Of a DNA stretch of 64,000 nucleotides, positions 54,536-64,000 are shown piece after piece (positions within the stretch are counted from its first letter, which is position 1; every line of letters starts with the position of its first letter). The DNA is from Nymphalis io (taxonomy: Eukaryota; Arthropoda; Insecta; Lepidoptera; Nymphalidae). The position numbers were made by a program, and so were the translations under genes. A model generated the notes under the pieces. It ran no database searches. It was given only the letters and a program-made list of their open reading frames with translations, and was not told the DNA's origin. Location of the stretch: the NCBI RefSeq assembly GCF_905147045.1, contig NC_065905.1, positions 124,001-188,000 of the forward strand, given 5' to 3'.

Positions 54536-55020
54536 GAGCTTTCACTAAATACAGCAAAACAAAGCTATTTTAATATTGTACGTATTATGAGTGTACAGAC
54601 ATACATACAATATTAAAAAGGATTACAAAAGTATTATTCATTATGGTATTGAACCATTTAGTAGATATTAAAAAAAAAACATATTTACTGTGTTTCAAAA
54701 TTATTAATTACTCATAATTATGTGAGACCGATCTGCTTCATCAAATGAAAAGGAGACGTAATTAGGCGTAATAACATTGTCTACTTCTTTTTAATGAGGA
54801 ACTTGGCTGATTTATGTTTTATATTTTTTTATTATCTGTATTTACATATATAATAGATAATTAAAAAAATGTGTTTTTTCCTCAACTTAAATTAAAAAAA
54901 ATAAAATTGTATGTAGTATTTCCTTCTTAAACTACTTTATTGAATTTTTAATTTATTTGGGCGGTGATTATAACTTTAATTAATAAGGTGTATTACTCGA
55001 TTAAGAATTCCATAGATGAT
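54536..55020. other. AT-rich DNA without recognised gene
   Basis: No recognisable signal. Confidence 0.5.
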
Positions 55021-55310
55021 TTTTTTTTTATAGAATAGGAAGGTGGACGAGCATATGGGCCACCTGATGGTAAGTGGTCACCAAACGCCCTTAGACATTG
55101 GCGTTGTAAGAAATGTCAACCATCGCTTATAGGCAATGCGCCACCAACCTTGGGAACTAAGATTTTATGTCCCTTGTGCCTGTAATTACACTGGCTCACT
55201 CACCCTTCAAACCGGAACACAACGATATCAAGTATTGCTGTTTTGCGGTAGAATATGTGATGAGTGGGTGGTACCTACCCAGACGAGCTTGCACAAAGCC
55301 CTACCACCAG
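55021..55310 (-). repeat. Family A copy, full length
   Basis: Antisense, complete from T run and ATAGAATAGGAAGGTGGACG to GCTTGCACAAAGCCCTACCACCAG, 290 bp. The open frame at 55136-55318 is repeat-derived. Confidence 0.92.
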
Positions 55311-56861
55311 TAAAATAATAAACAAGTGTGGAGTTAGTAGTCGCACACTTCTATGCAGGATAAAGAATAATAATAAATTGTAATTAATTAACTGTAACTT
55401 GACTGTCGGAAAGAGTAACTACTGAGTTTCTTGCTGGTTTTTGAATTTTAAATTTATTTTTTATCTTGTAAAATGATGATTCAAAAGTGAAGTGAACTTG
55501 TATAAAGTTTTTTTTTTTAGTTGATTTGAATTACTTTTTATACTGTTACGATCAGTTCATTTCACACAAGCGTAGCAATCGTAGCATTTCGAAGCGGATG
55601 TCTACACAAATCGTAGTCTAGCGTGCACGTTACATCACGTCTTCTATCGACTTGCAGACGCAAGTTCAATATAATAGATCGCGTGCCTTGAGATAATGTA
55701 TCGGTAAAGAGTTAGTATTTATATTGCATTCTTTTCAAATATACAGCCAAAAATATTTTTAATGCAAGTGATGTATGTACTTGTCGCGAAGATAACTTAA
55801 CATTTTTTATGAAATTCATAATATATAAACTTGCACTTCGAAAGTATACCTTAATGTTACACTATAGTTTATATGTATGTCGTTATGATTAAATAGCCCT
55901 TACTTATTGAATTTAATGTCGACATTGTAAGTTGTTGTGGATTTTTTTGAATATCTTTTTAAAAAACGGATATAGAATTATAATTGTAGCAAAGAGCAAA
56001 ACAAAATATTTATCCAATCCCGAAGACGACTGCGAATGACATACATAACAGCTAGTTAACTAAAAATTTAAATAAAACTACGACAGTGAGTTATATAAGG
56101 CAGGCGTAATTAAAAAATGATAAAGGAAATTTTTAATGGGAAAACGTATTCGTGAGCGAGGCACGAGCTCGTTAAAATAAAAGAATTAAGGAAACAAGAA
56201 TAACATTTTAATTGGTTTAGTTCTGTCCTACGTCCTTAGAACACGGATAAGGAGAAGTGAAGAATCCTCTATGACATTATACGCCGCACTGATTTTATTT
56301 ATTTTCATTTATTATCAGTAGGTACTCTATGTCCTTTCCTATACACCTGACAACGTGTAGCAAAATTTTCTGATAATCGGTTGTGTAGTTAAAACTTGCA
56401 TAACAAATAAACTCACTTTCACGTAATTTTAATACTAGTTACGATTATATAGGGAACAAGCGATACAGGTATACGCGATTTTAGACTACTACGATTAATG
56501 ATCCAGTTTTTGATGTGAAACATTTATGGTGCGCCTTCGTTGTCTGATCCTTATGCCGTGACGGCAAACTGAATGTCTTATATGCCGTCATGCCCCCTTC
56601 TTGCTGTCTACTCCCGTGTATGTGCACGTAGTGCACTTGCGGCTCAATTAATATTTTTGTTTTACTAACGAAACTCTGTATTTATTTTACTTCATGTTTA
56701 TTTATTATTTTTCTTTAATTATATTTTTTTAACACTGAGTAATATATATTGTGTTTTATAATGAGGCTTTTGGGAGAAATATAAATAAATTTAATGACGA
56801 AAACGTTAGTGAAACAGCAAAGCACGAAACAGATATATCGGAATTGAGTATATTATTTACT
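55311..56861. other. AT-rich DNA without recognised gene
   Basis: At 56360-56430, AATTTTCTGATAATCGGTTGTGTAG resembles a LINE 3' tail but has no second copy here. Confidence 0.45.
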
Positions 56862-57110
56862 TGGGGGTAAAGCTTTGTGCAAGTCCTTTAGATACCACTT
56901 ATCAAAATATATTCTACCGCCAAACAGCATTGTTTCGTATTGTTTTGCTTCAGTTTGAAGGGTGGGTGAGCCAGTGTAACTACAAATGCAAGGTGCATAA
57001 CCAATACTTTCCAAAGTTGATGGCGCATTGGCAATGACAGCGATAGTTAATATTTCTTACAGTGCCAATGCTTGGCAGTGATCATCAGGTGCCCATTTGC
57101 TTTTTTACCT
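56862..57110 (+). repeat. Family A copy, old
   Basis: Sense copy with many changes: TGGGGGTAAAGCTTTGTGCA, ATATTCTACCGCCAAACAGC, GGGTGGGTGAGCCAGTGTAA, TGATGGCGCATTGGCAATG, TGATCATCAGGTGCCCATTT. Confidence 0.8.
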
Positions 57111-58742
57111 TTTTCTTTTTAATCTTTAAATAAAATAATTTACGATAAGATTTAGTGAGTGTTTCCTTTTCATATTAAAAATGTTATTTATAATTAACTT
57201 TTGCTGTCTATTACTTTTCTAAGAGTATACATAACTTAAAAAACTGTTTGATGTGGTTATTAGTATTATGATCTATGCCATTTCTAACAGTTACTGCTTT
57301 AAAGTTTTTAAGTAAATTAAAGTGACAGTCCAGCAAATGCGTTACGTCACAGCCTCACAGGACAGACACGAAGTATACTTAATGTTTATATTAATATGAA
57401 TAGTAATTCTTATTACTAATATAGTAATGCACACAACGATCGTACAATAAATAAACTTAGCTAAATAAAAACAAACAAAAAAGTGTTCAATTTAGGCAGA
57501 TTTCTACCGATACTATTATCGTAACGCCTTAAAAGAAGCGAATCAAGTAATTCAGGAGCTATTCCTTCGTAGAGGTGCAATTTTAAGCCTGACTTAATAT
57601 ATTTATAATAATCAAAATGTTATGTCGATTTAAAACAAAAAAATATAACCAATTAATGATTATCTAGCCGAATTTAATTGTGCTAATCTGAATAACCACA
57701 AGCCCTACCTTGTACCTTACAGTAAGCCTACTGATTGAAATTAAAATATTGAAATATTTTAAAGCGAATATGCCATTTACATAAATTGCTTGAAATAAAT
57801 ATATTCCATGTATTTATATATAACACCGATTAATTTAGTGGATCATGTTTCCCGTGGCTGCTTGTCAATGGATGTAAATCTCAATTTGAATATTGGATAC
57901 AAAGCCATACTAACCGCAATCCTATTAAAGCTACGGATCACGCTCTAAACCGACCCCAGTAAATCTGCAATGATCAAAAATTCGTTAACCGTTATATCGA
58001 GATATCGCGATAGCTGTCCCTGCCACTGTAACAGGTTACGGAATCGGTTAAGCAAAATTTATTATATATTACGTTTGTTATAACTGTATTAGTTAAAATA
58101 AATTTTGTAGGTCGTAAAAGTAAGTATAAATCAATATATAAGTTCAGAGAAGTAGAATATATATATATATATATATACATATATATATTATATTCATTTA
58201 TTATATAGATGTCATTGTAATATGTGAACGCTATCTGAAAAAAGTGCTACAACAAACTAGATGTGGAAGGCAGAAAAACGGGAGCACCTAGAGAATGGCC
58301 TATGTCTAGCAATGAGCAACTAGCAACTGATGGTGATGACCTATAAATAAAAAAATACACTTCACGTCATTTTTCTGTGAAATTCAGCTACATGTCTATC
58401 TGCCAAAATTCCTTAAGAGAACTTCGTCCCAGAGTTAATATAAGCTGTCTGTTACTTTACAATATGTCTTTATTTATTACAAAACAAATTCTCACAGTCC
58501 GCCTATCTGAATGCGACAAACTCAAAAACAACCGATCGGGTTCACCAATGGATGGAATTCATGAGGAAGGTTTAGTTGTATTGAGCTTTATGGGTGTGCG
58601 CCGCGTAAAGCAATAGAGTTATTTGTATACGATATAAACGTTTTTTTTTAGAACCATATTCTACCCGTGAGAAGCCATAACGAGTAGCTACCTGTAATAA
58701 CAGGTAAAGTTTGAGGTATGATGTTTTTCATATTGTACTAGT
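57111..58742. other. AT-rich DNA without recognised gene
   Basis: AT-repeat tract near 58157-58188. Short open frames at 57992-58180 and 58377-58616 carry no known domain. Confidence 0.5.
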
Positions 58743-58865
58743 TAATCGTCTCGACTTCGCACGGGTAGATAAGATGAAAATGTATTTTGGATAGGATTTG
58801 CATAACATCCGTTCTTAGTGAGCATCTACGTTGGGGAAGGAGTAACTGTAACAAACTTTAAGTCA
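58743..58865 (+). repeat. Family G repeat, copy 1
   Basis: Starts CGACTTCGCACGGGTA and includes ATCCGTTCTTAGTGAGCATC. Its order of blocks matches 61433-61544. Confidence 0.65.
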
Positions 58866-58910
58866 ATCGGGTAAATAGTTTAGGAGATCTTGTGTTGAGT
58901 GTTACCAATA

Positions 58911-59098
58911 TTTGACGAGCCGGTTGGCGTGGTTGATAGATACTTGCCTTTCACGCCGAAGGAATCGAACCCACAACGGTTCGATTCCCACCCAGGACAG
59001 ACATTAGTGTGCATGAACATGTCTGTTTGTCCTGAGTCTGGGTGTAATTATAAAAAAAAAAAAATCTATATAAGTATGTATTTACAAAAAAAAATACT
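58911..59098 (+). mobile_element. tRNA-derived SINE (family D) with inverted B-box duplication
   Basis: The head GAGCCGGTTGGCGTGGTTGA has A-box character, and GGTTCGATTCC (58978-58988) is a perfect B box. A body follows with GTGTGCATGAACATGTCTG and TGGGTGTAATTATA, and A-rich ends. The B box also occurs inverted just ahead (GGAATCGAACC, 58961-58971), giving an 11-bp perfect hairpin with a 6-bp loop where a tRNA-like head should have a single T arm. Confidence 0.72.
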
Positions 59099-59850
59099 AT
59101 AATTATGTACTATATCAGTTGTCTGGTTTCCATAGTAAAGCAATGCTTAATTTGGGATCAGATGGCCGTGTGTGAATAATGCCCCAGGATATTATTTATT
59201 AATAGATGGCTTTGTAATTTACTTTTCTTAAAATAGTTGGTGACAGTTGCAGACTGACGTCATAAACCGATATTATAAATACCATTGTAAACCTTCTTGG
59301 AGCCTGAAGGCTCGTTTACTCGTCTGCTGTATCAAATAGAAATAATAGGAAATTGTAACCGATATACATTTTTTTATTTCCCGTCCTAACAATATATAGG
59401 TCTGTATAATAATGTTAGGTTAATATTATTCATAAAAAGAAAATAATAATTATATTCGTGCGAAAATGGGACACCTGAACAAAAGCATCGTAGATTGATC
59501 ACGATGTTTTTATTTTTTTAACTAGTAGTATTTAATTATAAAATTAGAAAAAACAACAAGTCAATATTAATGACCACCATTAAAATTATCTTAAATATGA
59601 AGCCAAAGTAATGACGGGCAAAATGTCACAAAAAGTGACGTCACGAAGCGTAACGGCTGAGATGACTACTTAGTGTTAATTGGCTCAGTTCGCTCGTCTT
59701 TCTTAATAACGAATTAGTTAAGCCTTATTTTCTTTATTTTATTTTAATTTACTTGTCAACTTGAGTAGATGCGCTGAGAGCGTTTTGCCTCTGCAGTAGT
59801 ATTTTGTGAGAAAGCAGCTGAGGAGTGGAAAATGACTAGTCTCCAAAAGT
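59099..59850. other. AT-rich DNA without recognised gene
   Basis: No recognisable signal. Confidence 0.5.
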
Positions 59851-60005
59851 CTTTTTTTTATAGGCAGGCGGACGAGCAAATGGGACACCTATTTGTAAAT
59901 AGGTGTCCCATTTGCTCGTCCGCCTACTTACAAGTAGTCTATGGAAAGTAGTCTCCACCGCCCATAGACATTGGTGATGTAAGAAATAATAACTACTATG
60001 CCAGT
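59851..60005 (-). repeat. Family A fragment carrying a 60-bp palindrome
   Basis: Antisense start (T run, TAGGCAGGCGGACGAGCAAA), then a perfect foldback, then CCACCGCCCATAGACATTGG and TGATGTAAGAAATAATAACT. The remaining 5' half of the repeat is absent. Confidence 0.75.
59866..59925. repeat. Perfect 60-bp palindrome
   Basis: Arms of 29 bp (59866-59894 and 59897-59925) are exact reverse complements around a 2-bp centre (GT). The left arm is normal family A sequence and the right arm is its inverted copy. Confidence 0.93.
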
Positions 60006-60510
60006 ATAAGTCCTGTGATTGAGACGAGTCTCTCGGGATGGGAGAAACCCATCTCGATGTCAACCTTCGGCAGTGTTTTGCAAGCATTTGCCGGACGCAA
60101 AAGGAAGTAGTGATCTAGAGTACCCGGCACCATATTGCTTTCATCATTAACCTAGGCCGTTTGAAAGGATACACACACACGGTGACTGACTCATACGATG
60201 AAACAAACGCAGCCAATCGAGATCGTACCAGATTATGATATTTTCTCCAGTGGAACGAGACCTGACCATCCTTGCTCCGAAGAGAGACTGTAACATGGTC
60301 ACTCGCATGGTTCACCCTGCTCATCAGAGACAGACTAGTGACCTGTTTAGCATCACCGTTACGTTAGGTATGTTCACTATGGCTAGCAAGTATTCCAAAG
60401 TGTACCTTTCGACCATACCTACGAGATTGCTAATCCATTTTTATACAAGAAATGAATTGTATGAAATCAGATCCGGGCTGTTGGCTCCTGGCAGCAAACT
60501 ATCATTATAA
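60006..60510. other. Less AT-rich stretch of unknown nature
   Basis: Balanced base composition compared with the flanks. Open frames overlap on both strands: 60235-60510 plus (91 codons) and 60115-60324 minus (69 codons). Neither shows a recognised domain. It may be a fragment of an unrecognised transposon or an exon-like remnant. Confidence 0.3.
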
Positions 60511-61216
60511 CAACTTGAAACAAGCTAGAATTGTTTCAAGTATAATGTTGCATAATTAAATACAACTGCAAACTGTTTGTTATGAAAATTGTATTTATTT
60601 AAGGTAATCCAGGTGTAAATCCTTGTGTTTTCTATATCTGAACCACCAATTTTTTCTCAAATTACCTCAGCCTATTAAACTATATCTGTAAAATATGCAA
60701 GATATTAACACAATATATAGCCTACGTCAGAGCTTTAGTTGTTAAGTACATTATATAAACTTTCTTATCAATCAGAATAGTATTTTTTCCGAGAATCCGG
60801 AAAAAATAAGCAAATCTATATCTTTATAATATCTATTTATAATATAAATCTATATATATTTATTATATAATCTATTTATATTATAGTATAAGTTGTTATT
60901 TAAGTCTATTAAAAATTTTCTACCATGATAAGTAAAAGTGCTTGCAAGAATATTTTGACTGTGAGTTAACCCATTTTTAGATTTCGGCAAAACTCAGCCT
61001 GACTTATGCCCCAGGATGCTTTTACTTTAGAAAATGTTGAGCTGCCTAGAGTTGAATCAAGAAAATGTTAAGAATCGTTATCCCTTGCGTTTTTTCGTTT
61101 TAGTTGCTCTTTTAATTTATTTTTTATTGTAAAATTTATTGGTTCATGTATTTGTTATATTCATTTAAATAATTGTGTTATGATACTGTTTGTAGCCTGG
61201 AATATATATAAATAAA
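60511..61216. other. AT-rich DNA without recognised gene
   Basis: No recognisable signal. Confidence 0.5.
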
Positions 61217-61325
61217 TAAATATAGCAGTTTATTTAAACGACCTAAAAAAATAATCTGTTTTTCCCGTGTGTTTATACGTGCACGATTTATTCACAAACT
61301 TTGAATGGAACATTTTTATGATATT
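61217..61325 (+). repeat. Direct repeat, copy 1
   Basis: CAGTTTATTTAAACGACC, AATAATCTGTTTTTCCCGTG, TTTATTCACAAACTTT and TTTTATGATATT. The same order occurs 351 bp downstream at 61568-61675, by eye about 85-90 percent identical. Confidence 0.8.
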
Positions 61326-61432
61326 TTCTCTCGTGTAATCTATGTTTTGCTTGTAAAAGGAACGAATAAAATATTGAGAGACTATTCTTATATTGATATA
61401 TAGGTATTATTTATGTTTATTAATAGACTAGC

Positions 61433-61544
61433 TAATTGGCCCGGCTTGGCACGGGCACATAAGAAATGTATTTGATTTGCGTAAAATCCGTTCTTAGTGA
61501 GCGTCTATGTCGGGAAAGAAGTAGCAGTGACAAATTTGAAGTCT
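61433..61544 (+). repeat. Family G repeat, copy 2
   Basis: CCCGGCTTGGCACGGGCAC, AAAATCCGTTCTTAGTGAGC and GCAGTGACAAATTTGAAGTC correspond to 58743-58865. Confidence 0.65.
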
Positions 61545-61567
61545 CGTGATGAGAGGTATTTCGCTTA

Positions 61568-61675
61568 TAAATATATCAGTTTATTTAAACGACCTAAAAA
61601 AATAATCTGTTTTTTCCGTATGTTTATGTGTGCACAATTTATTCACAAACTTTTAATATATTTTTTTATGATATT
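61568..61675 (+). repeat. Direct repeat, copy 2
   Basis: Second copy of 61217-61325. Only this copy is preceded by family G sequence. Confidence 0.8.
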
Positions 61676-62048
61676 GTATATATATATAGATAACATAGAT
61701 TCATTTAGTTGTTACGACAGTATTATAACGCAAAATGTTCTTTAAATACAAGTTCTAATGAACGAACAAGGTTTTCTGAATAGAATTAAAATTATTTACA
61801 TTGAAAATTTACAACGAACCGAATTGAAAGTTTGTTTTGATTATCTTCACCATTTATAATTTAATAACATTTATAATAATATTCTCGAGTATTCGTTAAC
61901 TTCTATGTTTTTTGTTTTTGAACTCAATTATGTATAATTTTTACTAAGCTTGGAACTATACTAATTAATTTGTATAATTATATTAATTATAAATATGCAT
62001 AAGCAGAGTAAGTACATGCTGTTAACTTTTGCCTTTTATGTTGTTGTT
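61676..62048. other. AT-rich DNA without recognised gene
   Basis: No recognisable signal. Confidence 0.5.
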
Positions 62049-62170
62049 GTTTTTTTTTATATATAAAGGTAGGGAGATGGGCAAAATGGGCTCCCGGATG
62101 GATGGATGATTAATGGATGTCATGTCTCTTAGACATCAGCAATGTAAAAAAATATTAACCATTCCTTACA
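62049..62170 (-). repeat. Degenerate family A fragment
   Basis: Antisense T run, AAAGGTAGGGAGATGGGCAA, CTTAGACATCAGCAATGTAA and TATTAACCATTCCTTACATT. Confidence 0.6.
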
Positions 62171-63179
62171 TTGCTACTATTTGGTTGAAAACAGCTGTCT
62201 AATAAACATATATATACTAAATTTTTTTACAACAGTATAAAGTACGCAAGCCAAACTATACTACAATACTATATATAATTATATCACACTTAGCAATCCT
62301 ACGTGTAACACACACACACAAATTAAGTCTTAAACATCAGTAATATATATTTTCATGTTGCCTAAAATTCCTAGAGTACTTAAAGTAAGTAAATAAGAGT
62401 AAGACGCTGGAAAATCTTTTGTATATGTTTGACTTCCGATAAAGTTACCGCCTGTAATTATTCTAATGACACCTAAACTAACACACCTGAGTAATCGCAT
62501 TAACCTTCCTCAATGAGAACACGCCCCGGATCTCCTCTTGACAACGTGCTTACGAGTACGATGAAGACACATATTTGGTTAAAATACTAATTTATTCAGC
62601 AATATTCTATTACAGAAGTTTTAAATTTAATTAAATTTTAATTTAAAAAAAACTGTGACCGATACGGGACGACCGACAGTTGTGAAATATTATATAAATA
62701 TGAAGTAAAATAAATAAAGCAAAGGTTCTTTAATAAAGTAAATAACATATTTTTCTTATTATTATAAGTATATAGCAACGAAATATATTATAGTCGCCAC
62801 GCACATATAGGGGTGAGATATAAAAAGGGCGTCATGCCGTTTACCATGCCGGGCATACGAGTCGGTCCTACCCCCAAATTTACTTCCCAAAAAAAACTGG
62901 CTCCAAAATAATTTGAAAAAAATGTACAATATAGATGTGAAACCTGAATCATTCCACCAAAAAATAAACATTGGAATCGGTTGGCGCGGTAAATATTCAT
63001 TTATCCATAAATATGTATAAGTACGACATTGAGAATTTAAGTTTAATGATTCTTACATAGATTCTATCACCAGACCTAAACTTGAATTTATCTAAAATAT
63101 TCGTATTAGGATCTATTCTTTTTTAAAATGTATTAAAAAAGAAAATGAGATTTAGTACAGTTAAAGTTAAAAATTATAC
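62171..63179. other. AT-rich DNA; weak family H trace
   Basis: 62800-62880 (GGGCGTCATGCCGTTTACC, GGCATACGAGTCGGTCC) resembles 48545-48610. The overlapping minus-strand open frames there are not supported. Confidence 0.4.
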
Positions 63180-63418
63180 TGGTGGTAGAGCTTTGTGCTA
63201 GCTCGTCTGGGTAGGTACCACCCACTCATCAGATGTTCTACCGCAAAACAGCAGTACTTGGTATTGTTGTGTTCCGGTTGGCTGAGTGAGCCAGTGTAAT
63301 TATAGGCACAAGGGACATAACATCTTAGTTCCCAAGCGCATTGGTGATGTAAGCGATGGTGACCACTTACCATCAGGTGGCCCATATGCTCGCCCGCCTT
63401 CCTATTCTATAAAAAAAA
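63180..63418 (+). repeat. Family A copy, short subfamily
   Basis: Sense copy from TGGTGGTAGAGCTTTGTGC to CCTATTCTATAAAAAAAA with the same two internal deletions as 617-863. Confidence 0.92.
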
Positions 63419-63651
63419 GCAATGTCGTTATAATTTCTCATATCCTAATTATCTCTAATGAAGTTATGAAATATATATTAAGTCCTTTTTATTAATTCTA
63501 TTATTATTAGTATTATTACTAATACGTATATATATGTAAAATATTATGGATTGACAGGCTACCGCGTGTCTAAATTCACTGAACAATATTTAAAAGAAAT
63601 ACATAAAAAGTAGAAATTATCATATTACCGATACTTATTTATTTTACGCTC
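63419..63651. other. AT-rich DNA without recognised gene
   Basis: No recognisable signal. Confidence 0.5.
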
Positions 63652-63894
63652 ATAGGTAACAAGACTGGCCAATAGGCCACCTGTCGGTTAGTAGTCAACA
63701 ACACTGATAAGACATTCGCATAATGAGAAGTATTAACCATCCCATAACATATCAACAGTGTATCACCACCTTTTAAACTAAGATGTTATGTCCCTTGTTT
63801 TTCCCTGTATTTGCACTGGCTCAATCACGCTTTAAACAAAACATGTGATGAGGAAGTGGTACTTATGCAGACCAGCTTGCCCGTATCCCTACTG
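63652..63894 (-). repeat. Family A copy, old
   Basis: Antisense with many changes: TAGGCCACCTGTCGGTTAGT, AGTATTAACCATCCC, ACTAAGATGTTATGTCCCTT, TTTGCACTGGCTCAATCAC, AGTGGTACTTATGCAGACCA. Confidence 0.72.
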
Positions 63895-64000
63895 ATTGTC
63901 TACTACAAAGTAAGCACCAGACCATAAATAAGATAGTTTAATATGGAGGTGTGTATGAATAGTGTATCGTATATCGTATACTTCTTAATAACGCAATAAT
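63895..64000. other. AT-rich window end
   Basis: No recognisable signal. Confidence 0.5.

Overview
The window looks like nuclear DNA of a butterfly or moth (Lepidoptera). It is AT-rich, full of dispersed repeats, and in six frames no exon of a host protein gene could be recognised. The lepidopteran call rests on several things: a roughly 290-bp polyA-tailed dispersed repeat of a kind familiar from butterfly and moth genomes (here 'family A', about 20 copies or pieces on both strands), tRNA-derived SINEs, R1-like LINE fragments, two R4/Dong-type LINEs sitting in TAA microsatellites as Dong does in Bombyx, an RTE LINE ending in a GAT repeat, and a CsRn1-type Ty3/gypsy element.

Layout. 1-16.6 kb: AT-rich intergenic or intronic DNA with family A copies, a 5'-truncated R1-like LINE with a perfect 15-bp target duplication (1089-1812), an R1-like endonuclease/RT piece (7801-8437), a decayed Jockey/CR1-type RT (11871-12440), tRNA-type SINEs ('family C' with 10-14 bp target duplications at three loci, 'family B'), and a GC-rich island at 5085-5400 that is the only promoter-like stretch. 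16,597-21,529: a young, nearly complete Ty3/gypsy retrotransposon with 435-bp LTRs that differ at 2 sites, a 4-bp ATAA target duplication, a tRNA-Trp primer site, a Gag with a CHCC knuckle, a -1 frameshift signal, and pol broken once between RT and RNase H. 22,357-32,582: a LINE nest. Two diverged Dong-type elements lie head to tail in TAA repeats, and a full-length but decayed RTE element interrupts the second. 32.6-64 kb: AT-rich DNA with more family A and C copies, R1-like 3' pieces, two unrelated foldback structures less than 1 kb apart (58961-58988 and 59866-59925), and several minor repeat pairs.

How the parts work together. All recognisable coding sequence belongs to transposons. Gag, protease, RT, RNase H and integrase of the LTR element would serve its own particle-based retrotransposition. 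The Dong and RTE proteins would serve target-primed reverse transcription, using a C-terminal PD-(D/E)XK endonuclease in Dong and an N-terminal APE endonuclease in RTE. None of the LINE copies is intact. The SINE families have no protein and would depend on LINE machinery elsewhere in the genome. Repeat families A to H are names used only for this window; links to published families were not tested by database search.
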